A stretch of 64,000 nucleotides of DNA from Pseudopedobacter beijingensis (GCF_042678145.1 NZ_JBHUDG010000017.1:62001-126000), one strand, 5' to 3'; numbered from the stretch's first letter, positions 1-9,603 are shown. Notes: generated from the sequence alone by a model not told the origin. Translations and numbers: made by a program.

Positions 1-43
1 ATTAATCTTACAGAATCAATCAATTTAGAAAAACCTATATCAA

Positions 44-3000
44 ATGTATAAAAAAAATATTGCACTTGTTAAAAAGTGCCCTCCCTCTTTTTTGTCAAAA
101 TTTTTATTAATCATGAAGCTCTCGATAATCATACTGCTAGCTACGCTTATGCAGGTCAATGCAGCAGCTCAGAAAATTAATCTGAAACGAGAAAATACCT
201 CATTAGAAGATGTTTTTAAACTCATTAGAAAGCAAAGTGGGTATAATATCTTTTATAACTCGGATATGCTGCGGGGTACAGGCGTTATTTCTGTAAACTT
301 TGTTAATGCTTCTTTAGAGGATGTATTAAATAAGTGTCTGGAAGGTAAAAGTCTCAGTTTTAGGATTGTAGATAAGAATATTATTATCTCAAAAAAAAAT
401 GAGAATTCGGCTAATCAACAGGTTAAAGAAATTACTATTACTGGTAAAGTTACTGATGATAAAAGTATTCCACTGGCGGGAGTTAGCGTAAGGATAAAAA
501 ATAGTGCAACGGGAACAGTAACCGATCCCTCTGGAAACTATAGAATAAAAGTGCCCGATGCCAATACTGTTTTGGTCTTCAGTTTTTTGGGATTTGCTCC
601 TCAGGATAGAATAGTAGGAAATAATACGAATATCAACATAGCGCTGAAGGAGCAAAATCAAGGATTGAGTGAAGTAGTTGTTGTAGGCTATGGAGAGGTT
701 AATAAAAGAGATCTTACCGGAGCGGTGGCTTCTGTAAATATGAAAGATATAGAGAAAATACCGGTAGCCAGAGTAGATCAGATGCTACAAGGTAGGATTG
801 CCGGTGTCGATTTAGTCTCTACAGGAGGTGAGCCTGGGGCGGGAACTACAGTCCGAATTCGTGGAACAAGATCTATCAATGCCGATAATGAACCGTTGTA
901 CGTCATAGATGGAATTATAGACGCTGGAGATTTGAGTGATATTAACCCCTCTGATATAGAATCTATTCAGGTTTTAAAAGATGCTTCGTCAACAGCAATT
1001 TATGGATCAAGAGGAGCTAATGGTGTAGTTATCATTACTACTAAAAAAGGTTTACCGGGCAAAGATGTTTTTAGGTATAACGCTGATATGGGGTTTGCCG
1101 AACTACCTCGTTACCTGGATATGATGAACGCTACCGAATACGCCCAATTAGTAAATGAGAATTATTATGTAGGTAATCCAAATGGCATAAATCCTCCTTA
1201 TCCTGATCCGGAAGCATTAGGAGAGGGAACCAATTGGACTAAAGAAGTTACCCAACGAGCAGCTTATCAGAATCACACATTATCTGCATCGGGAGGAAAC
1301 ACCGGATTGCGCTACTACTTTTCTGGTAATTATGCCAATCAACAGGGAATTATTAAAGCCTCAGGATTTGAACGCTATCAAGGTAGGTTAAATCTGGATA
1401 AAAACTTCTCATCAAAACTAAAAGGGGGATTAAAAATTAATTACTCCAATACAGCTACTGATAATAACAAAGTAGATATAGGTTCAAATACGGGATGGTG
1501 GAACTCTACACTTGCTTTGCCACCAGTCATGAACATTTTTGATACAAACGGTAGCTTCGAAGCCTGGAATCCGGGTTGGTATGCAGGTGGTGTTATCAAT
1601 AGTCCTGTAGCTTTAGTAGAGAGTGTAAAAGATATTACTTATCGCAAAGTTTTATGGAGTAATATGTTTCTTGAGTATGAAATTCTAAAAAACCTGAAGC
1701 TAAAAACATCTTTTAGTAACACCGTTTCTAATTTAAATATTAATAGATACCAGCCCAGTACCTTACCTCGTCGCGATTTTCTAGAGCAGGGTGGATATGC
1801 TTATAAATATGGGAACAGATACAATAGTATATTAAGCGAAACCACATTAAGTTATGCTAAAAGCTGGAAAAATAATCACAGGTTAAGTTTATTGGGTGGT
1901 TGGACTGCGCAGAAAAAAACATTTGAAAGCCAAACCCAAAGTGGCAGCGGTTATATGCTGGATGAATTGCAGGAAAATAATATGCAGGGAACAGCAACTT
2001 CAAAAACATTTGTATACTCAGATCTTTGGCAATCTACCATGTTGTCGGTACTTGGCCGCATTAACTACGATTATAGAAAAAAATACTACCTTACTTTTAC
2101 AGGTCGTACCGATGGAGCCTCTAACTTTTCGGCAAACCATAAATGGGCCTTCTTCCCTTCAGGTGCTTTTAAATGGGTTTTACTGGAAGAAGATTGGATG
2201 AAACCATTAAAGCGTGTACTTAGTGAAGCATCGTTACGTTTAAGCTACGGTATATCGGGTAATCAAGCTATACCTGCTTATGGTTCGTTGGCGAAATTAA
2301 ATGCCAGTAACAATGGGTATTTACTAGATGGAGCAATACCTTTGGCATATAATCCTGCCAATATTGCTAATGATAATTTAAGTTGGGAAACTTCTCAACA
2401 ATGGAATGCGGGTTTTGATTTTAAGCTGGCAAACAACAAATTGTCTATCACTTTAGATGCCTATAATACCATTACCAAAAACTTGTTACTTAATGTACAG
2501 TTACCGCACCAAGTGGGGTACGCCTCACGGTTAGTAAATTTAGGAGAAACCCAAAACACCGGATTGGAGCTTTTGATTAATTCGGTAAATATCCAAAACC
2601 TTTCAGGTTTTAAATGGAGCAGTTATTTAACTTTTTCAACTAATAAAAACCAGGTGCTTAACCTAGGTCCAATGACCCGGGTAACTACAGAGGCTAATTA
2701 TGCCGCTCCGCAATACTATATGTATGCCTATGAAGTAGGACGTCCTATATCTGGTATATATGGAGTGAAGTATGCAGGTACATGGAAATCACAACAGGAA
2801 ATTAACGATTTGAGGGGACAATATGTTTCTATGGAATCCTTTTACTCACCCGGACGTCAACGTTATATTGATACCAATGGCGATGGTGTATTAAGTGAAG
2901 CTGATGAAGTATATCTTGGCCAAAGTGATCCGAAGATATATGGAGGGTTGGGTAATACTTTTACCTGGAAAGGCTTTGATTTTGATGTTTTTGTACAATA

Positions 3001-3418
3001 CTCATGGGGTGCAAAAATGTACAATCCTTTAGAATTTAAACAGGGAACAGGTTATGTAGGCCCTAATCAGTTCAGGTATATGATAAACAGATGGAATGCG
3101 GTAACTAATCCGGATTCGGATATACCAAGGGTAAACTCGCAGGATTATGTAGCTACCGACCGTTTTGTACACGATGCTTCATACTTGCGTTTGGCTACCG
3201 TACGTTTAGGCTACAATTTTAGCAAAAAAGATATGCCTATTAAAGCTCTGCAAAACATGAGCTGTTATTTAACAGGAAACAACCTGCTATTGCTGACTAA
3301 ATATAATGGTTATGATCCTGATGTTAGCAGTAATTCATCATCAACAGTACGCCGTAAAGATGATGGAGCTTATCCTAAAAACAGAACGATAGCCCTAAGT
3401 GTAGCACTGAAATTTTAA
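44..3418 (+). CDS. SusC/RagA-type TonB-linked outer membrane transporter with STN domain
   Basis: Outer membrane channel for TonB-energised uptake of a bulky ligand, working with the SusD lipoprotein encoded 30 bp downstream. Residues about 24-45 form a signal sequence behind a basic N-terminal extension common in this family; an alternative start is Met24 at 113. Then come an STN domain (about 45-115), a carboxypeptidase-regulatory-like domain (about 130-210), the SusC signature VVVGYGEVNKRDLTGAV, a plug (about 225-335) and a long beta-barrel ending in aromatic LKF. At 1124 aa it is a usual size for STN-containing SusC proteins. STN domains normally contact a FecR-type anti-sigma factor, which would lie upstream of position 1. 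Substrate is not readable from the sequence; the neighbours are DNase-I-like enzymes rather than glycosidases. Confidence 0.95.
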   Translation: MYKKNIALVKKCPPSFLSKFLLIMKLSIIILLATLMQVNAAAQKINLKRENTSLEDVFKLIRKQSGYNIFYNSDMLRGTGVISVNFVNASLEDVLNKCLEGKSLSFRIVDKNIIISKKNENSANQQVKEITITGKVTDDKSIPLAGVSVRIKNSATGTVTDPSGNYRIKVPDANTVLVFSFLGFAPQDRIVGNNTNINIALKEQNQGLSEVVVVGYGEVNKRDLTGAVASVNMKDIEKIPVARVDQMLQGRIAGVDLVSTGGEPGAGTTVRIRGTRSINADNEPLYVIDGIIDAGDLSDINPSDIESIQVLKDASSTAIYGSRGANGVVIITTKKGLPGKDVFRYNADMGFAELPRYLDMMNATEYAQLVNENYYVGNPNGINPPYPDPEALGEGTNWTKEVTQRAAYQNHTLSASGGNTGLRYYFSGNYANQQGIIKASGFERYQGRLNLDKNFSSKLKGGLKINYSNTATDNNKVDIGSNTGWWNSTLALPPVMNIFDTNGSFEAWNPGWYAGGVINSPVALVESVKDITYRKVLWSNMFLEYEILKNLKLKTSFSNTVSNLNINRYQPSTLPRRDFLEQGGYAYKYGNRYNSILSETTLSYAKSWKNNHRLSLLGGWTAQKKTFESQTQSGSGYMLDELQENNMQGTATSKTFVYSDLWQSTMLSVLGRINYDYRKKYYLTFTGRTDGASNFSANHKWAFFPSGAFKWVLLEEDWMKPLKRVLSEASLRLSYGISGNQAIPAYGSLAKLNASNNGYLLDGAIPLAYNPANIANDNLSWETSQQWNAGFDFKLANNKLSITLDAYNTITKNLLLNVQLPHQVGYASRLVNLGETQNTGLELLINSVNIQNLSGFKWSSYLTFSTNKNQVLNLGPMTRVTTEANYAAPQYYMYAYEVGRPISGIYGVKYAGTWKSQQEINDLRGQYVSMESFYSPGRQRYIDTNGDGVLSEADEVYLGQSDPKIYGGLGNTFTWKGFDFDVFVQYSWGAKMYNPLEFKQGTGYVGPNQFRYMINRWNAVTNPDSDIPRVNSQDYVATDRFVHDASYLRLATVRLGYNFSKKDMPIKALQNMSCYLTGNNLLLLTKYNGYDPDVSSNSSSTVRRKDDGAYPKNRTIALSVALKF

Positions 3419-3448
3419 ATCAATCCAAATTTTAATACAGAAACAAAC

Positions 3449-4906
3449 ATGATAAAGTTATTTAAAACCGTAATATGTCTGGCATTTTTGACCGTAATGG
3501 GTTCCTGTTCTAATTTTTTGGACGAAAACATTAGGAATAGTGCCACTCCCTCCAGTTTTTATAATACTGTAGAGCAAAGCCAAACAGCAGTAAATGGTAT
3601 ATATTCCGTACTGTATGATCTGTTTACAGATATTAACTTCTTTATATCGGCAGAAGGAGCAACCGACTTAATGATAACCAACAGCACGGCATTGCTTACG
3701 GGGACTTTTGGTTACTCGGCATCTACTCCAATTGCCGGACAAAATATATGGCAAAGCTCCTATAAAGGGATTATGTACGCCAATAATGCTATAGAGGGTA
3801 TTAATAACAGCTCTTTAACCAGTACAGAAAAGAAGCCGTTATTAGCGGAAGCTATATTTTTGCGCAGTCTTTATTATTATTTTCTTACCTCTACTTTTAA
3901 TGATGTACCCTACTGGGAAGAAGCGGTGACTACGGAAGAAGCTGTTCAGCGCGTACAATCGCTTCCACGTACCGATGCTACTTTTATACGCAACAAACTT
4001 ATAAACGATTTAGAAATATATGCTCCTTTTTTAGTAACCACAAGCAGAGGAAGAGGTACCAAGGGAGCTGCCTATGCTTTGATGGCGCGTATAGCCTTGT
4101 TCAACAAAAACTGGGAAAAAGTAGAATGGGCAACAGAACAGGTAATCAATAGCGGTACTTATGCTTTATTGGCTGATTATGCAACAGCAAGCAGCACCAA
4201 AAACGGTAAAGAGTCTGTTTTCGAAATACAGTTTACTTATTCGCCAACAGGTACACAGCGATCTAATATTATTGCGATGTACTGTATGCCTACTCCTAAA
4301 AATGACACCTATTACGATGGTGTAAACATGGGAAGCAATACGGCTAATACCTATGGTACTATTTTACCTACAAGAAGGCTTATTTCATACTATGCCGTTA
4401 ATGATAAGCGAAGAAACATAGTACTGGGGTATTCCTATAATGGGCAGGAGTTTAACCGCTACATCAATAAACAATTGCCCTGGCTTGGTCCAAAATTCTG
4501 GGATTTTAATGCTGTTAATGTGGCCAGTGGAAAAAACCTGATGTTTATACGTTATTCGGATGTATTATTAATGATGGCTGAGGCGCTGGTTGAGCAGGAC
4601 AAACTGGACGACGCCAAATATTATTGGGACTTGGTTCGTACGCGGGCAGGTTTAAGTGGTATTCCTGTTACCACTCAGGAAATAATGCGCGAAGAACTGC
4701 ATAAAGAACGAGGTAGAGAACTTGTGGGTGAATATACACGCAGGTGGGATATTGTGCGCTGGGGAAGTTTTTATCAGGACATTAAATCGGTAGCGTTGGA
4801 TTATCCTATAGCGGCAAACAACGTACAGCCCTACAATTTGTATTATCCTATTCCATCTTTAGAGATAGCTAAAAATCCGGAGTTGACACAAAATCCAGGG
4901 TATTAG
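3449..4906 (+). CDS. SusD/RagB-family outer membrane nutrient-binding lipoprotein
   Basis: Surface lipoprotein that caps the SusC channel and captures ligand. A lipobox ending VMGSC puts the lipidated cysteine at about residue 20. The body has SusD hallmarks: a TPR-like helical region with AEAIFLRSLYYYFL around residues 130-150, and a C-terminal half with RYSDVLLMMAEAL and RWDIVRWG. At 485 aa it is full length. It follows susC by 30 bp and is almost certainly cotranscribed with it. The family binds glycans, but the sequence does not fix the ligand, and the downstream genes suggest a phosphodiester-containing substrate (inference). Confidence 0.95.
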   Translation: MIKLFKTVICLAFLTVMGSCSNFLDENIRNSATPSSFYNTVEQSQTAVNGIYSVLYDLFTDINFFISAEGATDLMITNSTALLTGTFGYSASTPIAGQNIWQSSYKGIMYANNAIEGINNSSLTSTEKKPLLAEAIFLRSLYYYFLTSTFNDVPYWEEAVTTEEAVQRVQSLPRTDATFIRNKLINDLEIYAPFLVTTSRGRGTKGAAYALMARIALFNKNWEKVEWATEQVINSGTYALLADYATASSTKNGKESVFEIQFTYSPTGTQRSNIIAMYCMPTPKNDTYYDGVNMGSNTANTYGTILPTRRLISYYAVNDKRRNIVLGYSYNGQEFNRYINKQLPWLGPKFWDFNAVNVASGKNLMFIRYSDVLLMMAEALVEQDKLDDAKYYWDLVRTRAGLSGIPVTTQEIMREELHKERGRELVGEYTRRWDIVRWGSFYQDIKSVALDYPIAANNVQPYNLYYPIPSLEIAKNPELTQNPGY

Positions 4907-4967
4907 TAAAGAAGGTGGAAAGTAAAGAGTTAAAAGTTTGGCACTTGATCATCTACAGCAGATCTGC

Positions 4968-5009
4968 TAACAAATAACGATTAACGAACAATGACTAACA
5001 AACTAATAA
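4968..5009 (+). repeat. Three degenerate 14-bp tandem repeats before an EEP gene
   Basis: Three adjacent 14-bp units, TAACAAATAACGAT, TAACGAACAATGAC and TAACAAACTAATAA, lie between susD and the next gene and run up to its likely ATG at 5009. The second unit contains an in-frame ATG (4991), so the repeats argue for 5009 as the true start. No function is evident. Confidence 0.5.
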
Positions 5010-5878
5010 TGAAACAAAAAATATATCTCGTGGCTTTATTACTCCTTGTATTTTCAGGTAGTGGGGTAATGGCTCAGAAGACTACAGGAGGTGGAGAACT
5101 TAAGGTGATGACCTACAATGTACTGAAGGGGTTTAGTGGAGCACAATCGCTTAAAGATAAATTTGTAACATGGATTTCAAAAGATGTTCCTGATATTATA
5201 GTCTACGAAGAGCTTTCAAGATTTAATGATGGAATGCTGAGTGACCTTTGCAAGGAATTTGGACACCGTTATACCGCATTCTTTGATACTAAAAGCGGTT
5301 TTCCTGTTGGTATCTCCTCAAAATATCCTATTAACAATATCCAACGGATTAAAGAAGATTTCCATCATGGTGTGATGATGGCAAAAGTGCTTGATTATAA
5401 TATTGTAGTACTGCATTTATCTCCTTTCAGTTGGGAAAAACGTTATGACGAAATAGGCAAGATTGTACAAAGGCTACAAACATTACCAGCTGGCGAAAAA
5501 ACATTGGTTATGGGAGATTTTAATGCCCGGTCGCCTTTAGATAGTATGGTTTATAATGCTAATCCTGAAGTACTGGAACGAGCGGTAAAAGCCAAAAGCA
5601 AAAACATAAATAATGAAGGTAAATATGACTATACCGTAATAGAGCAAATGTCCAAGGCGGGTTTTATAGATTGTCTTAAGCAGCTAAATTCCGCTTTTGA
5701 ATACACTTGTCCAACCCCTCTTTATGCCAGTGCAAGTATAGATGGTCGCTCAAGAATAGATTATATCTGGGCAAGTCCGGCTTTAAAATCCCAACTAAAA
5801 AAATGTGAAGTCAGCCGTAATTGGTACACCGATTTCCTTTCAGACCATTATCCTGTATTACTTACTCTAACTCATTAA
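5009..5878 (+). CDS. Secreted endonuclease/exonuclease/phosphatase (EEP, DNase-I-like) family protein
   Basis: Predicted secreted Mg-dependent phosphodiesterase of the DNase I superfamily. Start 5009 gives a canonical signal peptide (MKQKIYLVALLLLVF ending VMAQ); a start at 4991 would add six residues derived from a repeat. The catalytic motifs appear intact and in order: the Asn in MTYNVLKGF, the metal-binding Glu in YEELSRF, the His in VVLHLSPF, GDFN, RIDYI and the terminal SDHYPV. Family members cleave DNA, RNA, phosphoinositides, sphingomyelin or other phosphoesters, so the substrate is open. Position behind susCD suggests it processes the ligand of that transporter. A second EEP enzyme sits 3.7 kb downstream. 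Confidence 0.88.
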   Translation: MKQKIYLVALLLLVFSGSGVMAQKTTGGGELKVMTYNVLKGFSGAQSLKDKFVTWISKDVPDIIVYEELSRFNDGMLSDLCKEFGHRYTAFFDTKSGFPVGISSKYPINNIQRIKEDFHHGVMMAKVLDYNIVVLHLSPFSWEKRYDEIGKIVQRLQTLPAGEKTLVMGDFNARSPLDSMVYNANPEVLERAVKAKSKNINNEGKYDYTVIEQMSKAGFIDCLKQLNSAFEYTCPTPLYASASIDGRSRIDYIWASPALKSQLKKCEVSRNWYTDFLSDHYPVLLTLTH

Positions 5879-5887
5879 AATCACAAG

Positions 5888-6472
5888 ATGAACTTAATAA
5901 AGATAAAGTATTTGCTGTTGGTTGTAATAACCTTTATATGGACAATGCCATTACTTGCCCAAAACAATCCCAAGACTCCTAAACAGAAAAGAATATTAGA
6001 AACATTTCTTGATGGGCAGAATAAACCTGTATATCCTCCTGCGGATGTTTATACCCCAACAGGATACTGGTTTTTTGACGGAGCTTTGAATACACCCAAT
6101 GAAAAATCGGATATACGTCCCAAATCTCCACGGGTATTAGCCAGTAACGGAACTGATGAAAGTGGTTTCATTAGTACAAACTATGAGATAAACGGTTTAC
6201 AAAAAGTAAAGGTAGGTTTTATTGGATTTAAAGCCGATAACGGACCGTTTGCTGTAGAAGTTTTGGTTTCTGCAGACAAGGGGAAAACATGGAAGTCTCT
6301 GGGCACTAAAGCTGGAGATCCAACCAAAGAAGAAGAAACCATTGCCGAGTTTGTACTAGATAAACCGTCAAAAGGAAGCTATCGTGTGAAAATAGCTAAT
6401 GCATCAGCACCTAAACCTAACAGATTAAACCGTATAAACATAACCGAAGTACAATTGATATATGAAGAATAA
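5888..6472 (+). CDS. Small secreted protein, paralogue of the next gene; possible nuclease-associated accessory domain
   Basis: No named family is certain. A signal peptide (cleavage after LLAQ, about residue 25) is followed by one compact beta-rich domain of about 165 aa. Features include an ETF start, YTPTGYWFFDGALN, a VKVGFIGFKADNG strand and VSADKGKTWKSLGT. This pattern recalls the accessory domain attached to secreted nucleases of Bacteroidota, with its full-DAL-like motif and GGxTW strand (from memory, not searched). The next gene encodes a close paralogue with the same motifs. It starts 9 bp after the EEP gene, so it probably belongs to the same transcript. Role inferred only as a secreted binding module. 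Confidence 0.7.
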   Translation: MNLIKIKYLLLVVITFIWTMPLLAQNNPKTPKQKRILETFLDGQNKPVYPPADVYTPTGYWFFDGALNTPNEKSDIRPKSPRVLASNGTDESGFISTNYEINGLQKVKVGFIGFKADNGPFAVEVLVSADKGKTWKSLGTKAGDPTKEEETIAEFVLDKPSKGSYRVKIANASAPKPNRLNRINITEVQLIYEE

Positions 6473-6498
6473 TATGAAAATAGGGACTACCTATAGAA

Positions 6499-6574
6499 GT
6501 CACATTGAGCGGAGTCGAAATGTGTTTGTTCAGTGCAGTTCTGTTGGAGATTCTTCGACTGCGCTCAGAATGAC
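6499..6574. repeat. BIME/REP-like palindromic repeat between two paralogous genes
   Basis: Two imperfect inverted arms, GTCACATTGAGCGGAGTCGAA at the left and the complement of GTCATTCTGAGCGCAGTCGAA at the right, enclose about 35 bp. Related GAGCGnnnTCGA cores occur near 12950, 22715 and 44960. Such GC-richer palindromes are dispersed intergenic repeats in Sphingobacteriaceae. This copy lies exactly between the paralogous genes, and its last bases supply the ATG of the second. Confidence 0.7.
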
Positions 6575-7157
6575 AAAGGGTACTATTAACAAAATCTTAA
6601 TTTACGCCCGGTTTATCATCTGCCTGATGGGGGGGATAACATTAAACACGCAGGCATTTGCTCAAAAAATTATTACTGAGACTTTTGAAGAAGCAAGTGG
6701 AAAAGGTCTTTATCCCATTGGTAAAGTAAATACCCCATTAGGTACCTGGACTTTTGATGGCGCTTTGGTTACAGCTAATGAGCCTACTGATTTCAGACCC
6801 AAAGCACCTCGTATGCTGGCGTCTTCTACTCCCGATGAACCAGCAGGGAGTATTACTTCCGATTTTGATATCCCAAATCTTAAATCTGTAAAAGTTGGCT
6901 TCATTGGTTTTAAAGCAGATCCCGGTTATTTCCAAATAGAAGTATCGGTATCCAGAGATAAAGGTAAAACATGGGAAAGTTTAGGAACCAGTCGTGGGCG
7001 TTACGATAAAGCGGCAGAAACCTTTGCTACTTTTCAGGTAAAGGACGAGGGTAAAAAACAATCGTACAGGTTACGTATCAGTAATGATTCGGCTCCACGC
7101 CTTACCAGATTTAACCGTATCAACCTCACTTTAGTAGAAATAGAATATGGAAAATAA
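6570..7157 (+). CDS. Small secreted protein, paralogue of the 5888 gene
   Basis: Secreted single-domain protein sharing ETF, YPIGKVNTPLGTWTFDGAL, VKVGFIGFKAD, VSRDKGKTWESLGT and the closing RFNRIN motif with the upstream gene, so the pair is a tandem duplication. The frame is open from 6462, but residues coded by 6462-6569 come from a palindromic repeat (HIERSRN-type translation), so I place the start at 6570 (MTKGTINKIL). That start gives a normal signal peptide ending TQAFAQ. Function is unknown; it may be a surface binding domain that accompanies the DNase-I-like enzymes of this locus. The next gene overlaps its last 11 bp. Confidence 0.7.
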   Translation: MTKGTINKILIYARFIICLMGGITLNTQAFAQKIITETFEEASGKGLYPIGKVNTPLGTWTFDGALVTANEPTDFRPKAPRMLASSTPDEPAGSITSDFDIPNLKSVKVGFIGFKADPGYFQIEVSVSRDKGKTWESLGTSRGRYDKAAETFATFQVKDEGKKQSYRLRISNDSAPRLTRFNRINLTLVEIEYGK

Positions 7158-9603
7158 AGTAAATCCTATTATGAAGATAAGAAGCATGTTTAGAAAATGT
7201 ATTTGGAGCAAACTACTTGCTTTTATAATATCAGTGAACTTGTTTTCCTGCAAAAAAGCAGAAATACAGGATAATGTCATCAACAGTTTTTCACGTTTTG
7301 GGTCTAATACTACTATTAGTAAAGTAATAGCAGGTAATAGCAATACAGCAAAACCAGTGTTTTGGGCATTTGTAACCGCTAGTGGTGCTGCACAGAATGC
7401 GTCTGGTATGATATGGCTACAGGATGAAACAGCAGGTATAGCGATAAAACTAAAAGAAAACCAAAGTACACGGTTTGTTCCCGGCACACTGGTATTGGTA
7501 CAAACCGATGGCTTAAAGGTGAAACGTGAAGGTTCCTTTTACCTGTTGGGTTTACCAGAAGGTGATAATATTAAAGCACTTAGCGAAACAGAATTAGCAG
7601 ATTATGTTACTGTTGCTGCGCAGGAACAGTTGGTAGGTATACCCCAAATTACACTAGATCAGGTGGATGCATCCTATAACCAAAGAGTGGTAACCATAAG
7701 CGATATTGAGGTTGTTGATGAGCACTTGACCGGGAATTTCGGATCTGATACAGAACAGGAAAAAGCAGTTGTTTTCCAAGATTGTTCGGGAAATGAAATT
7801 ACGCTGGTCACAAACATAGATGCTGAACTGGCTCCAATAGCTATTAAAACAGGGCATGGTAATCTGACTGGGTTAGTTACCCTTAATAATGGCGTAAAAC
7901 AAATAAGATTGCTGGATGCGGCGGCAGCAGATGTACTAAAAGGGGCGCGTTGTACCTATTTACAATATGCTGATAAAAAATATTTTGTAACCCCAAATGG
8001 AAATGTTCTTAACGATGGAAAAAGTTGGGCAACGGCAAAATCTTTAGAAGCAGCCATTGCCGCTGCTGTTAGTGGCGATAGCATTTTTGTAGCTAAAGGA
8101 ACTTATGCTGCCGTCAGTGGTAATGCTTTGATTTCGCTTAGCGCTGCAAACGATGGTATTAGATTGTACGGAGGCTTTGCCGGTACAGAAACTTCTCTGA
8201 AACAAAGGGTGTTTGGTACTACTGCGGCTGATAGTACTATTCTGGAAGGTAACAATAATAGAGTAATCTTTAATAATGCTACCCCTGCATTACCTATTAC
8301 CGATATTATTTACGATGGTTTTACTATTACTAATGGTCTTGCTACCGGAAGTACTTCAGGAGGCGGTATGTACAATTATTATGCATCTGTTACTGTTAAC
8401 AATTGTATTTTTAAGGATAATAGGTCAGGTGGTAGTGGCGGCGGTATGTATAACACATATAATACCATTACCGTAAGCAACTGTAAATTCTACGGTAATA
8501 TTGCAGATGCAAATGGCGGAGGCGCATTACTTGCCTCTACAGGTTCAAATGCCGTTATTGATAACTGTGTGTTTGATAGTAATGCAGCAACCCATACTTC
8601 CAGCGGTATCGGAGGTGGCGTATCTACTTATTCTGATGCCGTTCCAACTACAGTGACTGTTACCAACAGTACTTTCAATCGAAATTCAAGTGCTAGTAGA
8701 GGAGGGGGAATGTTCAATTCCAGAAATGTAACTACTACTATTTCGGGCTGTACTTTTACGAACAATACAGCAGTTAACGGTGCAGGAATGTACAACAATA
8801 CTGATTCTGCTCCTAATATCAGCAATTGTACTTTTACAGGCAACATTGCAACTACATATGGAGGGGGAATGTACAACTTTACGAATTCTGCTCCTGATAT
8901 CAGCAATTGTACTTTTACAAGTAATGAAGCAAACAGTGCAGCTAGCACTACTGGAACAGGTGGCGGAGGATTGTATAGTGTTGATGCTAATCCTACTATT
9001 ATTTATTGTGTCTTTTTGGGCAATAAGGCGGCTAATGGCGGAGGGGTGAATATTTCCAATGCTGGTACACTGAAGTTTATTAATTGTCTTTTAGCAGGCA
9101 ATAAAGCTAATAATGCAGGCGGTGCTGCCTATATTACTAATACTGCAGGTAAAACCTGTACACCAACTTTTATTAACAGTACCATTGCAGGCAATAATGC
9201 CAATACAGGTGGGGGAATGTACAATACCGGAACAGCCAGTTCAAATGGTACCAATGCTGTAATTACTAATTGTATTATTTATGGTAATACTACAGGTATA
9301 ATAAATAGTGCTGCTGCGGGAGCTACGGCTACTGTAACCTATAGTAATGTACAGTATACCGGGGGAAGCGAAACAAATTATGCCAGCGGTACAGGTAATA
9401 TTAATGCCAATCCATTGTTTGTAAGTTCGCCTGCATATAGCACAGCGCCATTTACCGGGGGGAATTATGCTTTACAGGGAGGAAGCCCGGCAATTAATGC
9501 AGGTAATAATAGTGCCATTAATGGCTATGCTACCGACCTTGCTGGTAATCCACGGATTAAGAACACAACCGTAGATATGGGAGCATATGAGTATCAGAAT
9601 TAA
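7147..9603 (+). CDS. Beta-helix surface lipoprotein with N-terminal DUF5689-like domain
   Basis: Predicted surface-exposed lipoprotein: the hydrophobic stretch ends in a lipobox, VNLFSC, before KKAE. Start 7147 overlaps the upstream gene; Met9 at 7171 would give a more typical lipoprotein signal. Residues about 45-270 resemble the OB-like DUF5689 domain that often accompanies secreted nucleases in this phylum. From about 275 on there is a right-handed beta-helix built from NCTF-x-x-N and GGGMYN repeats like those of polymorphic outer membrane proteins. It ends at DMGAYEYQN with no type IX sorting domain, so lipidation is the likely anchor. Its helix domain is closely related to that of the 10616 gene. 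Binding or adhesion is inferred. Confidence 0.85.
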   Translation: MENKVNPIMKIRSMFRKCIWSKLLAFIISVNLFSCKKAEIQDNVINSFSRFGSNTTISKVIAGNSNTAKPVFWAFVTASGAAQNASGMIWLQDETAGIAIKLKENQSTRFVPGTLVLVQTDGLKVKREGSFYLLGLPEGDNIKALSETELADYVTVAAQEQLVGIPQITLDQVDASYNQRVVTISDIEVVDEHLTGNFGSDTEQEKAVVFQDCSGNEITLVTNIDAELAPIAIKTGHGNLTGLVTLNNGVKQIRLLDAAAADVLKGARCTYLQYADKKYFVTPNGNVLNDGKSWATAKSLEAAIAAAVSGDSIFVAKGTYAAVSGNALISLSAANDGIRLYGGFAGTETSLKQRVFGTTAADSTILEGNNNRVIFNNATPALPITDIIYDGFTITNGLATGSTSGGGMYNYYASVTVNNCIFKDNRSGGSGGGMYNTYNTITVSNCKFYGNIADANGGGALLASTGSNAVIDNCVFDSNAATHTSSGIGGGVSTYSDAVPTTVTVTNSTFNRNSSASRGGGMFNSRNVTTTISGCTFTNNTAVNGAGMYNNTDSAPNISNCTFTGNIATTYGGGMYNFTNSAPDISNCTFTSNEANSAASTTGTGGGGLYSVDANPTIIYCVFLGNKAANGGGVNISNAGTLKFINCLLAGNKANNAGGAAYITNTAGKTCTPTFINSTIAGNNANTGGGMYNTGTASSNGTNAVITNCIIYGNTTGIINSAAAGATATVTYSNVQYTGGSETNYASGTGNINANPLFVSSPAYSTAPFTGGNYALQGGSPAINAGNNSAINGYATDLAGNPRIKNTTVDMGAYEYQN
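8804..8919 (+). repeat. Near-identical 35-bp direct repeats inside the beta-helix gene
   Basis: Two copies of a roughly 35-bp block (ATTCTGCTCCT, then ATATCAGCAATTGTACTTTT) start at 8804 and 8885, exactly 81 bp or 27 codons apart, with one mismatch in the compared core. They encode the helix coil SAPxISNCTFT. Exact in-frame spacing permits coil gain or loss by slippage without a frameshift. Confidence 0.7.

Noticed and set aside
8628..8948. Long frames antisense to the beta-helix genes, also near 11422-11898
   Set aside because: Repetitive Leu/Val-rich products arise from the Gly/Asn/Thr repeats of the coding strand.
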